Assembly (NCBI GenBank): GCA_003427395.1
Contig: BFEA01000003.1
Coordinates: 5,863,085-5,887,321, forward strand
Direction of reading: 5' to 3'
From: Chara braunii
Lineage: Eukaryota > Streptophyta > Charophyceae > Charales > Characeae
Length of the DNA stretch: 24,237 bases
The notes below the pieces were generated by a model, which saw only the letters and a list, made by a program, of their open reading frames with translations, made no database searches and was not told the DNA's origin. This document shows, piece by piece, positions 1-8,321 of this stretch (its first letter is position 1; every line of letters starts with the position of its first letter). The position numbers were made by a program, and so were the translations under genes.

Positions 1-94
1 ACATGCAGCGGAGGGGGGGGCACTTTTAACATGCAGCTGTCAAGAATAGGTGAGCTTTAAATAAATAAAACATAAAAAAATAAAAAGAATCGGT

Positions 95-300
95 GAGCAA
101 CACGAACAAAACGGCGGCGCTCTGTGGCTTCAGAGCCGCAAACGGCGCAGGTTATTTGCGCCTTTGTATCTGCTGGTTGGTGCCTTTTTTTGCTAACATG
201 CAGGGAGCAAAACGAACAAAGCGGCTCATTCGGAGATGAACTGCAGTTAACTGCAGTTAAGGTTTTATCTGTTGGTTGGTGCCTCTTTTGTTTTTTTTTT
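95..300. repeat. Imperfect tandem duplication of about 100-110 bp
   Basis: Two successive blocks share the same ordered words. GAGCAA.ACGAACAAA occurs at 95 and 205. ATCTG.TGGTTGGTGCCT followed by a T run occurs at 168 and 267. A perfect decamer pair (CTGCAGTTAA twice) sits at 241-260 inside the second block. The blocks differ by substitutions and small indels, so this is an old duplication. Open frames across it on either strand have no recognisable domain. I see nothing else in bases 1-500 apart from an A-rich patch at 59-88. Confidence 0.6.
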
Positions 301-501
301 CCGGAAGGAGACAAGAGCTTGTCGGCGTAGCTTAAGGGCGTACACAAAACACCAGTTTTGGGGATGTATTGGACCGCAGTAATAGCCAAATTCATTGGAT
401 AAACTACTCCTGGTAGCCCCAAGAGATTCTGTTTTCTTCTTTTGCACTTACAAGTTACGCCCAAATTCGCCCAAAAAGATAACAGTAACTGGAAATAACT
501 T

Positions 502-543
502 GTCCGTCTTCCGCTAAACTTGGAACCATAGTAACGATACAGA
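502..543 (+). pseudogene. U6 spliceosomal snRNA, 5' half of an interrupted copy
   Basis: U6 snRNA is the catalytic core RNA of the spliceosome. The segment GTCCGTCTTCCGCTAAACTT, then GGAAC, then ACGATACAGA follows the order of the plant U6 5' domain (GTCC stem, CCGATAAAATTGGAAC, GATACAGAGA). About seven extra bases (CATAGTA) sit between GGAAC and ACGATACAGA. The copy stops inside the ACAGAGA box that pairs with 5' splice sites, and T-rich sequence follows at once. The matching 3' half resumes near 1030. I see no convincing upstream sequence element or TATA box in 440-500, so this looks like a dead copy. What is seen: the ordered word matches. What is inferred: that both halves were once one U6. 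Confidence 0.72.
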
Positions 544-590
544 TTTTTATTATTATTATTATTATTATTATTTTATTTTTTATTTTTTTT
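544..590 (-). repeat. A-rich / (AAT)n tail of the retroposed rRNA (plus strand (ATT)n)
   Basis: Plus strand is (ATT)n passing into T runs. On the minus strand it directly follows the end of the 25S fragment, in the place of a poly(A) or A-rich retroposition tail. It may also be an independent microsatellite expansion of such a tail. Confidence 0.6.
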
Positions 591-826
591 GGTGACGACA
601 AGGCCACTCTACTGCTTACAACACTCCGTTCCCTGTCCAAGTCGTCTGCAAAGGGTTTGACTCCCGATGAAGAGAACCCCCGGCGGCGTTGGTGCTCAGC
701 TGCAGGAGGGACAACCCCGACGAGCTTATGCTTTCGGGGCCAGACTGGCTGGCCCTATCGACAGTCATGTGTCATCCATCTGAGGAGGCATACTTCGTCG
801 CTGCAGCACAGATTCTGCCTTAGAGG
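591..826 (-). pseudogene. 25S/28S rRNA 3'-terminal fragment, antisense to the plus strand
   Basis: The reverse complement begins CCTCTAAGGCAGAATC, passes through GCAGCGACGAAGTATGCC, then CCCTTTGCAGACGACTT, and ends near AGTAGAGTGGCCTTGTCG. These follow, in order, the plant 25S 3' domain (CCTCTAAGTCAGAATCC, AAGCGACGCATGC, CCTTTGCAGACGACTT, GGCAGAGTGGCCTTGCTGCC). The ends are well conserved and the middle expansion segment is diverged, as expected for a decaying copy. It is far too short for a functional rRNA and has no neighbouring 18S or ITS. It complements the plus-strand fragment at 888-1034: together they are adjacent parts of one rRNA. Confidence 0.85.
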
Positions 827-882
827 TTTTTATTATTATATGATGATGATTATTATTATTATATTATTATTATGATTATTTT
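827..882. repeat. ATT/ATG-type microsatellite between the two rRNA pieces
   Basis: A run of TTATTATTATATGATGATG and further ATT units sits exactly between the oppositely oriented 25S fragments. It could be untemplated or slipped sequence at the inversion junction that later expanded. Confidence 0.75.
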
Positions 883-887
883 CCCCT

Positions 888-1034
888 CGAAAGTGACTTA
901 GACGTTAGTTTTACCCTACTGATGTAAGGAACCGTTGGTTCGCAAAATTGGCAGTTGTGCTTGGCTGAAAAGCCCAGCCAGAGTCGCAAAGCTGCCGTGC
1001 GTGGGATTATAACTGAACGCCTCTAAGTCAGAGG
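888..1034 (+). pseudogene. 25S/28S rRNA fragment upstream of the 3' terminus, with internal deletion
   Basis: The sequence carries GTTAGTTTTACCCTACTGATG (904-924), GGAACCGTTGGTTCGCA, TTGGCTGAAAAGCC and GGATTATAACTGAACGCCTC, then CTAAGTCAGA. This is the order found in eukaryotic large-subunit rRNA, with plant-like wording. Between ACTGATG and AGGAACC the stretch holding most of the sarcin-ricin loop (AGTACGAGAGGA) is missing, a deletion of a few tens of bases. The fragment ends at TCAGAG, where the right half of U6 begins. It is non-functional. Confidence 0.88.
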
Positions 1035-1106
1035 AAATTAATTAGCACGGCCCCTGCACAAGGATGACATCATGACACGCATAAATGGAGAATTGGCCCA
1101 AAATTG
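1030..1106 (+). pseudogene. U6 spliceosomal snRNA, 3' half of the interrupted copy
   Basis: The words CAGAG, TTAGCACGGCCCCTGCACAA, GGATGACA, CGCATAAATGGAGAATTGG and CCCAAAA match U6 from the ACAGAGA box through the internal stem-loop to the 3' end. The 3' end is of plant type. GACATCATGACACGC holds a short duplication of the GACA segment relative to GATGACACGC, and AATTAATTAGC has extra bases. No T run follows to act as a Pol III terminator. It continues the 5' half at 502-543, separated by the rRNA insertion. Confidence 0.85.
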
Positions 1107-1164
1107 TGCGAAACGTGCTACGTCCGACCAACTGCTGCTACGGATTGATACAACGTGGATTGGT

Positions 1165-1168
<4 letters not shown>

Positions 1169-1255
<87 letters not shown>
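1169..1255. repeat. (CT)n microsatellite, about 43 units
   Basis: A perfect CT dinucleotide run. Reading it in any frame gives Leu-Ser polymers that are not genes. It lies about 60 bases downstream of the U6 3' half. Confidence 0.98.
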
Positions 1256-1257
<2 letters not shown>

Positions 1258-1984
1258 CAAGGTGGACTGTTGCTTCATTCTTTTTGGTCCTAATTGCAGT
1301 CAGATGATGGACGTAATTGAGTTCAATTCCTGACGGAACCCGATGCGTACAACAATGCTGATTATTTTAGGGGCTTTCCCGCTTCCGAAAACAAACGAGA
1401 AATTGGACACATTTCAGGAAAGAGAAACAATGGAAAGAGAAGAAGAAGGGAAGTTCGAGAGTGTGAATGTCGTTCTTAGGGACATCTACTTCACATTGAA
1501 ACGATACAGGGAAGATAAGCATGACTCGTGCGCTACCAGCCGGGCTGCCTGGGTCCCGGGTGGCCAGCCCGTGCAAGGACCAGGGAAGGTCCCAGCAAAA
1601 AAAAAAAAAAAAAATCCGAAAAATCCGAAGAAAAAACTATGTTATGCAGAAAATAAACTGAACAACTGTTGCCTGAGGGTCACATCGAAATTCTTCACCA
1701 AATTTAGAATAAAAATTTATTCCTTTGTCTTTTCTTTGACCTTTCTCTTTCTCTTGCCTCTGTGAGGTCTGGCTTCCTCCTCCTTTTCTTTACCTCTTTG
1801 CCTTTTGGCTGCGTGCAAGTGGGTCCTTGTGACACACGGGGATGGGGGCAGCCAGCGCTCAACCTGTCATCTACGTGGCTGGCCTTGTACGTAAGAGGTG
1901 ATGAGCAGGTGGGGCTTTCCTTCCTTCTTTTCCTTTCCGTGTTTTGCTTTTTTCCGCCTTCACGCTCCGATTCGCAGTGTGACA
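1256..1984. other. Unassigned spacer with an 18-base poly(A) run
   Basis: No domain or RNA gene is recognisable. An A18 run lies at 1597-1614, after a GC-rich segment holding CTGGGTCCCGGGTGGCCAGC, followed by two TCCGAAAAATCCGAAG-like units. The A run could be a retroposed tail, but no matching target duplication was found. From about 1730 the plus strand is pyrimidine-rich (TTCTCTTTCTCTTGCC). Open frames here are low in complexity. Confidence 0.5.
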
Positions 1985-1994
1985 ATATATATAT

Positions 1995-2060
<66 letters not shown>
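1985..2060. repeat. (TA)5 plus (AG)32 compound microsatellite
   Basis: A short TA run passes through GT into an uninterrupted AG run that ends at AATTCC. Confidence 0.97.
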
Positions 2061-2065
<5 letters not shown>

Positions 2066-2684
2066 CGTACGGCAGTGCAGTTTTGACCCCAATCAAACTG
2101 CTTGTGATTGAGGGCGTACACCTCGACTGAATGTGGCCGTAATTACAAAGAAGTGCATCCAGGACAGTCTGAAGTGCAAGTATGCCCTAACGCAGCCTTT
2201 AGGAAAAGACAAGTCTTAGAGCCATACTCTCAATACGACTGTTTCGGAGGAGGACGCTCTGTTTGCCGTGTGCAATGCACCTACTTTATGACCGGGTAGT
2301 GATAGAGAACAGCTAGAAACGGACATGTGGCAGCTGCGGACACCCAGAAACTGACCGCTTATAAACTGATACATAGAAGCCGCAGGCAGTCGGAAAATGG
2401 CAGGTAGAAAGTGACATGACACGTGTCAGCTGCTCTCTTGAGGAGCGATCTTGCTTGAGGCCAGCAGCCAGGCTGCATATTGCATTTGTGATCATACAGC
2501 TTGAGAGCATGCTCACACTACCGGTAGCATTTTTCTACTGGTTTCTGGACGTAATTGCTCTCAGGTTCATCCAGATCTGGTCGTCATTAGTGTCAGATAC
2601 ATTTCAGATACCCCTACGCAGTGTGAGTATGCTCTGAGACGACCCCCGCCAGCAGTTGGATTTGTCATGGGTAAGGCCAGCCAG
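2061..2684. other. Unassigned spacer
   Basis: Balanced composition with no microsatellite. No open frame carries a domain I recognise and no RNA gene is seen. The sequence just before the second U6 copy gives no sign of a plant snRNA promoter. Confidence 0.5.
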
Positions 2685-2757
2685 CCTGAGCCAGGCAGAG
2701 AAGATTTGCATGGCCCCTGCGCAAGGATGACACACATCAATAGAGATATGGTGAAAA
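2685..2757 (+). pseudogene. Second U6 snRNA partial copy (central and 3' part)
   Basis: GCAGAGAAGATTTGCATGGC, then CCCTGCGCAAGGATGACA, matches the ACAGAGA-AGATTAGC-catalytic triad region of U6 almost perfectly. The tail CACATCAATAGAGATATGG resembles the plant-type CGCATAAATCGAGAAATGG. Upstream of the ACAGAGA box the match fades (GAGCCAGG against GAACGATA), so the 5' domain is diverged or lost. An A-rich stretch follows (AAAAGAAATGAAAACACC). No Pol III terminator or promoter is visible. It is best read as a 5'-damaged pseudogene, probably retroposed. Confidence 0.83.
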
Positions 2758-2794
2758 GAAATGAAAACACCAAAAAACAAACATGTCCGGTGGT

Positions 2795-3302
2795 GGGGCT
2801 CGCCACACAGGCTTTCGAAACGTGCAGAATCGACGCCGTGTCTTCGCCACACAGCCTTTCGAAACAAGTTCTTTCGAAAACGTTTGTCAGATTGGCCGGG
2901 CATAGAAAGTCATTTCGAAAAGATGAGATCCTCCTGCCTGTCACGCGCCTTTGCGGTCTTGTGAAAAGGCCCACTCGAAACGGTCGATTGGCAAAAAAAA
3001 AGAAAAGAAAAAAAAAGATAAAGGGGCGATTACAAGGGCCTGGCCCCACTACACTGGACATGCACAACAGACAAAAATGAAGGTGGTGTATCTTTCCATG
3101 TTCTAGCCTAAGATTCACACTCGTTTTACATGCGTCAAGAGCAGTGGAGCCAGGCCCTAATGTGCATATATAGAAAGGCCTCGGTGTTTAGAAAGTCTGT
3201 GTGGCGAGGGGGGGGGTTCCTTTCGACGAGCAGCCTTCTTTCGAAAAAAGTCTGACACCTTCCGGAAAATGCCTTCATTCGAAAGGCTGTGTGGCGAGCC
3301 CC
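2795..3302. mobile_element. Inverted-repeat (foldback/MITE-like) element with TTTCGAAA motifs
   Basis: The outer ends are 26-bp inverted repeats with two mismatches: GGGGCTCGCCACACAGGCTT.. at 2795-2820 and ..AAGGCTGTGTGGCGAGCCCC at 3277-3302. A second inner pair of the same motif sits at 2842-2865 and 3191-3211, again in opposite orientations. The palindrome TTTCGAAA recurs at 2813, 2857, 2872, 2913 and 3240 inside it. No open frame resembles a transposase and no clear target duplication was found at the edges. A non-autonomous transposon is the best guess; a scrambled satellite is the alternative. Confidence 0.5.
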
Positions 3303-3332
3303 AATGTCACACTTTTCGGTTTGGAAAGGCCA

Positions 3333-3368
3333 AGAAAAACATGTGGATGGAGAAAAACATGTGGATGG
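3333..3368. repeat. Exact 18-bp tandem duplication
   Basis: AGAAAAACATGTGGATGG occurs twice back to back without mismatch, so the duplication is recent. Confidence 0.97.
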
Positions 3369-3405
3369 AAATCTGCACCCAGAGGAAGAGCGCTATTCCA
3401 GGTGG

Positions 3406-3460
3406 TAATCCGTCTGCGCTAAGCACCGCTTCGGTGGCGCCTAGCGCTAATAGCGGATTA
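3406..3460. repeat. 55-nt imperfect hairpin
   Basis: Nested pairing: TAATCCG (3406) with CGGATTA (3454), GCGCTA (3416) with TAGCGC (3442), and CACCG/CGGTG closing on a CTT loop. It could extrude as a cruciform or be a tiny inverted-repeat insertion. Nothing coding overlaps it. Confidence 0.6.
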
Positions 3461-4077
3461 GGGTTAGGAATAATGCCTCTCCTGCCTGTAATCTCACAAC
3501 CTTACCCCACGCTTACCTCTTGCCTTCCTATCACTTTTGAGCTGTATGGGAAGGTGACGTGGACTCTCCATCTAAAACTTCCTACCATCATGGCGATAAA
3601 GTAGTTGGCTGGGAGAGCACCGGATGTTTAAGGAGAAGATTCACTCTCGTAACCTCCATAGCCCGCGGGAGATGAATTCGTCTACGTTACTTCCTGGGAA
3701 GTACCAGGACGTGGGCGAGTCGGGCTGACTGCTCCAGGATTAGAAGAAAGTAACTTGATCGAAGCATGGTTGGAAAGTCAGACCTTCGGAGCGGCGAAAC
3801 ATGGTTTATGAAGGAAGGTCATAGCCAGCTTGATAGCCAGTTTGAAGACGACGACGGAAGGGCCTGGCATGAAGAGGAACAACAAAGGTACCAAAAACTT
3901 GGCCAGAATTTAATCTCCTCTATGATTTATATATGTTATTTATCCCAGTATTATTCCTGCTTCAAGGATAATTTTTTTACAGTTGTAGGCTAACTTAAAG
4001 TTATATAAGTAATAACCGGTCTGATTTAAGTAAGAAATAGAAGAAGGGTGGGGGAACGTAGAGATGACGCGCACTAG
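3461..4077. other. Unassigned spacer, possibly including LINE-A 5' untranslated region
   Basis: No domain is recognised. The open frame at 3766-3993 is short and featureless apart from an acidic patch. The start of LINE-A cannot be fixed, so part of this stretch may be its leader. Confidence 0.4.
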
Positions 4078-6526
4078 CGGGCCCTCCTCTTCCATGGATC
4101 CCCTCCTCCGCTTCACCCAACCCCCCCTGCAAATGAGGCCGCAGATGATATCTCTGAAGCCAAACAACAACGGATTTGGGGCATTCTACGTTCCTGCTAC
4201 AACGATGGAATCCTCCCGAAAAAAATGTTTGTCAATACGATTGAAGTTGGAAAAGACTTTGTTAGAGTGAAAGTCAACCCCGATGTATATCGTATTCAGT
4301 TCGAATGGCTGAAAGAACACGCTGTCACGATGTTATTTGGGGACGAGTCAACCTCTCTACCTGTGGATGTCAAAAAACGCTTGGTCTGTACGTGTGAAAA
4401 CGATGGGCTAGAAGCAAGGTCGTTGACACCCCCCCAATACGGGGCCTTTTCCACAACGAATGTTGCAACCTGGTTACATATGTTGCATCCTCAAGCCAGA
4501 TTGCAACCTTCAAGCGGAGAAAAGGACAGGACAACATCTCAATAAAGGTAAAACGTATAAATTGCCATTTCGCGAGTGGATGAATGATAACCAACTTTAT
4601 GATGGAGGGAGGCCATGAGATATCGTTTCTTTTGGATCCGCTGCCTACAAGAGTCAGTCTCAGCGCTGCCACAACTGTAAACAGCGGTGGAAAGCGCATT
4701 TGGTTTAGTTTTGAACTCCAGTTCTCCATTCAAGGACCCAAAGGACCCAGAGTTAATGAATGTACGTTTTGATTTGATGGTTCCTTCGGCGCGATTAAAT
4801 ATAAACATTGTCTTGTAATCGATCACGGGGACAATGGTTTTGTGGAATTCGATGTAATTTGTGCAGACATCCTTGGTGTGAAAAGTATCGAAGGTACTTC
4901 TATTCTTCAAAATCTCCAGACGGTCCGTCCAAAAAGCAAAAGAACAAACCCAACCATCAAAAGGGCCCTAATGGTCTGGAGGAAGGGATACCGAAAGAAG
5001 ATGGGAAAAAAGGTTCGGAGAAACAAGCTACCCCTCAAAAGAACGTGGAAAATGGCCCCAACAGTAAAGGAGAAGGGAGGGATAAAGGGAAGGGGAAAAA
5101 AACGGAAAAAAAAAGACAGATCAACAGGTATGACAAGGAAAAAAAAACTGGTGGCTTGGAAAAAGATCACCAAACCCTTACTGCAAATCCCCCACCCTTA
5201 GCTAAGGAAAAGCGGGGTTATTTGGATATTGAAATGAAAGAAGCCTCGGCGAAGGAGAGTGAGAACGAGGACTCTGTTGAGAAGGAGGAGAAACGGGAGG
5301 AGGAAGAAGAGGAAGATTCTGAGAACGGAATATCGGTTAATGAGAAAATATTTGTGGACCCATAGAGGTCAGACTCATCAAAATCTAAGGAAGATGAGGA
5401 GGAAGAATCGGAGGAGAACGATGAGGAAGAAGAAGAGATGGACGCTTAAGAAGGCGAACTGGGAAAGGATGGCGAGCAAGGACAAGGGTTAGTAGAAGAG
5501 AAGGAGGGAAAGGAAGAAGAGGAACAGGGAGAAGGGGAAAGAGAGGATCGGGCAAATGAAGAGAATAAGCGTGAAGAAGAAGTAAGGAGGAAAAAAACAA
5601 ATGAGGATAAGGGCAGCGGGAATAGAGATTTCCTGAGCCCTGGTGTTTTTCAAATTTATGATGACTACTCCTTTGTAAAAGACTCTCTTCAGGCCCAACC
5701 CCTGACTGGGACCACCTCGAAAACCCCCCACCCCGATCCCTCGGAAAACCCCCGCCCCAATCCCTCAAACAACGAAGATGAAAGACGTGAGCCAACTACA
5801 GTTGTTGAGGTTGAAGAAGACCTACGGGAAACATTTTTCGGGCATGTACTGAACGAAGAAAACGAAGAAGAAGGGGTTCAACACCCCCTTCTTCTCCTAC
5901 CCCCTAATGTCTCAAACGCCCAAAGATGCGAAAGGGACTTCGATAATGGCCAACAAGGAAAACACTTCTTAAGGGCCAAGAAACCTAGAACAAGAAGCAA
6001 GGATTGGGGGGGGGGAAGCCTGAGGTCAAAGTCAAAGGTTGACAACCCCCAATCAACCTCTCCGGAGTTCCACACAGACATGACAACTTGACAAGTACTG
6101 GAAGAAAACGAGCTCTAAGTATAAAGTACCACGAGAAGGAACCGACTCTAGCTGCCCCTATGTCCACTCTATCAAAGAAAGATAAATCGCGAGGCCCAGT
6201 CAAACACTTCCTTATTCCACTAGTGACTGATCCTATCAGATACTCCGCTTGGACCAATGGTATTGAGCAAAGTCACAAACGACAATGGTTTGGAAATACC
6301 ATCGATACCAATACCAACGCAACCTACGGAAGAGGAAGCCCTAAACCTAGCCAAACGTCATGTGTTAAATCATAGCGGTACAGTGGTGATCCTCGCTTAT
6401 TTTAAAATCGTGCGTTATCTATTCCAAAAGGATCAGGCACCACCAATGGTTTTTCACATGGCATTGATGGGAATAAGAACCATCACGGAATCATTCAAAA
6501 GGTGGAGTGAATTAAGAGTTCTCTGA
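4078..6526 (+). pseudogene. LINE-A ORF1 (RNA-binding/coat-like protein), broken
   Basis: ORF1 proteins of plant LINEs bind element RNA. A first open segment (4078-4548) includes QQRIWGILRSCYNDGILPKK and FVRVKVNPDVYRIQFEWLKE, globular in character. The middle (about 4550-4830) is frameshifted; it includes KLPFREWMNDNQLYDGG in another frame. From 4808 to 6091 one frame stays open except for two stops (5363-5365 and 5447-5449). A CNLCRHPWCEKY motif near 4854-4889, a possible eroded zinc knuckle, is followed by Lys-rich then very Glu-rich sequence and a Pro-rich patch (NPRPNPSNNEDE). The C-terminal part (6092-6526) needs another shift. Assignment rests on position before an L1-type ORF2 and on composition; I see no clear RRM or DUF4283 domain. 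Confidence 0.55.
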
Positions 6527-6774
6527 CTCCCAGTGGCCGACTTTCTGTCCCAAAAGGAAGAAAGTTGAAAAATTGCAAATGCCTGTGGGACGACATACGG
6601 TTATTGTCGATTGGCTGCGTCATGCAGACCTAATGAACATGTTGTCCGTAGGGTGCCTTTTATTGAGCCTACAATCCTTTAGGCACTCTGAGATAGACAG
6701 GGCTGACTAGGAAAGGAAAGGCGAAAATCGAAAATCCCCAGTCCGGATGCAACACACCTGAACATTATACGGAA

Positions 6775-7796
6775 ATGTCTCAACCTCTTAAACTGCGCAT
6801 AGCGTCATGGAACGTGCATGGTTTAGGGGATGCTTCTAATAAATGCAAAAAAATGAGGTTTCGTTCGGAGATGCACAAACTAAATATTCAAATTGTTAGG
6901 ATACAAGAAACAAAGTTGAACTCGGAGAAAATAGTCAATCTGCAAAATTTATGGGATGAACCCCAAATTTTGTCCCCCTCTAAGTGAACCTGTGGAGGAG
7001 TAGCAATACTAATTAACAAAGATCTTAACATAACAATACTCGACTCCTATGCAGCTTCCAAAAGGAGACTTGCCTGAATAAATTTTTAATAGGGGAGGAA
7101 GAATGGGCAATGGGGTTGATTTATGCATCAGTCGAACTTCCTGCTATAGTGGATTTTTTTACCAATCTACCTGCATATCTGCCTGACGAAATCCCTAATT
7201 ATGTTGGGTGATTAGAACACAACAATGTTTTCACTGTTAGATTCGTTGGTAGTATACCACCCTCGAGCGGACACAAAAATTATGTCCACCCTTATAGATT
7301 CTCAATGTTTATTTGATATGTTTCATACATTTCATCCTGATGCGAATGGTTTCATTTGGTATGGGTCCAAACCATCTAGAAATACTCAGGCACCAAGAAG
7401 CAGGCTGGACTTCATTCTGGCCTGTGGGGCACCCTGGGACATATGTTTCTACTGCGAGATCTCCATAATGAACCGAGGACTTTTTGATCACTACCTTGTA
7501 ATTATGGATGTAATTTCTGCGGAAATTATTGAAAGAGAAAACCCCCCCTTCAAATTAAATGTAAGTTTGAAACCCTACTAGACTAGGCAGAGACAGGGAT
7601 CAACATATTTTGAGAAACCCTGATGAAATTTTCAAGGATGAAAGCAACAAATAAAATATGGAAAAAATCAACCTTGAAAATGAAAGTTGAGCTAACACAG
7701 AGCGAGATGGGTACCAACCCGTCTACAGACTACCATTGGACGAAAATAAGGAAAGTTGTCCTCACGGAGCTGAAAGAGATAGAAGTTCAGAAGCCA
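6775..7796 (+). pseudogene. LINE-A ORF2, endonuclease part
   Basis: This is an apurinic-like endonuclease domain that nicks target DNA. From the ATG at 6775 it reads LRIASWNVHGLG (the Asn motif) and IQETKLNS (catalytic Glu). Beyond a stop it reads CGGVAILINKDLN, and frame changes lead to DMFHTFHPDANGFIWYGSKP, SRLDFILACGAPWD (the SRLD motif) and FDHYLVIMDV, where the usual SDH is now FDH. Stops at 6985 and later, plus shifts, make it non-functional. The linker continues to KIRKVVLTELKEIEVQKP, where the MITE enters. The start is the first ATG directly before the EN motif; about 250 bp separate it from the ORF1 end. Confidence 0.85.
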
Positions 7797-8321
7797 CACA
7801 ACAGATAAATTGCTACGAGAAATGAAAGTTGAAAAAATATTATATAAAAAAAAAATCCTTCATATTTATAAATTATCATTCCAATCTTCGTCCAATTCTA
7901 AAATTTTCAGTTTTATTTGATAAGTTCCCCTCTAAATATGAGTTTTTTCTTCTAACTATATCTATTTGTTCAAGATGAAATGAAAGTCTGGACCAATTTA
8001 TGAAATATTTTAATTAAACTTTCATTCTACTACAACAAATATCTTCTAATTTAGATTGGATTAACGTATTTATGACTAAAAATCTTTAATTAGAATGACA
8101 GTCCAATTAAAATATTTCATGAACCTATTCGGACTTTCATGTCATATCTAGTATGGAGTTCAAATAAGAAGAGATACCTTATTCTTGGAAGGAAATTTTT
8201 CAAGTATGAAGGAAAATTATAAAATTGGAATAACATTTTTTTAAATGCAATAAAAATTTAAATTTAAAATATAATTTTACTATAGAATGATTATTTAATG
8301 CTAAAATTTTTTTATGTTGCA
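7797..8321 (+). mobile_element. 525-bp AT-rich MITE, copy 1, inserted in LINE-A
   Basis: It starts CACAACAGATAAATT and ends AAATTTTTTTATGTTGCA, an eroded form of the TACAACAGAAAAATT inverted ends of copy 2. Over its full length it matches the reverse complement of 19436-19960, roughly 85-90% by eye, and has exactly the same total length. An internal inverted repeat (about 42 bp) centres on GAAATGAAAGTCTGGAC and its complement GGACTTTCAT. It has no coding capacity. No target duplication is readable here, probably lost to mutation. LINE coding similarity stops at its left edge and resumes at its right edge. Confidence 0.85.

Larger units (their letters stand above)
541..1034 (-). mobile_element. 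Retroposed 25S rRNA inserted into U6, twin-primed structure with A-rich tail
   Basis: Read on the minus strand, the insertion is an inverted 25S piece (1034 to 888), an AAT-rich spacer, a sense 25S piece that follows it in the rRNA (826 to 591), then an A-rich tail (590 to 544). This order, inverted upstream part then sense downstream part then tail, is what twin priming by LINE machinery gives. It separates U6 bases ending ACAGA (543) from U6 bases resuming CAGAG (about 1030). The shared CAGA could be a short target duplication or priming microhomology, since 25S also has TCAGA at that point. The reverse transcriptase source is inferred, not seen. Confidence 0.65.

Noticed and set aside
1072-1333. 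Open frames encoding Leu-Ser polymers
   Set aside because: They come only from the (CT)n run; the same applies to the Ser/Leu and Arg/Glu polymers over the AG and GA runs near 1997-2060 and 14417-14493.
3457-3470. Telomere-like TTAGGGTTAGG
   Set aside because: Under two full units with no extension; too short to call an interstitial telomeric repeat.
3619-3702. 5S rRNA-like words (CACCGGAT, then CCTGGGAAGT)
   Set aside because: The two words are in 5S order, but the sequence between them does not match 5S and the spacing differs, so it is taken as chance.
3766-3993. 75-codon plus-strand frame
   Set aside because: No domain, relative or repeat pattern; could be LINE-A leader or chance.
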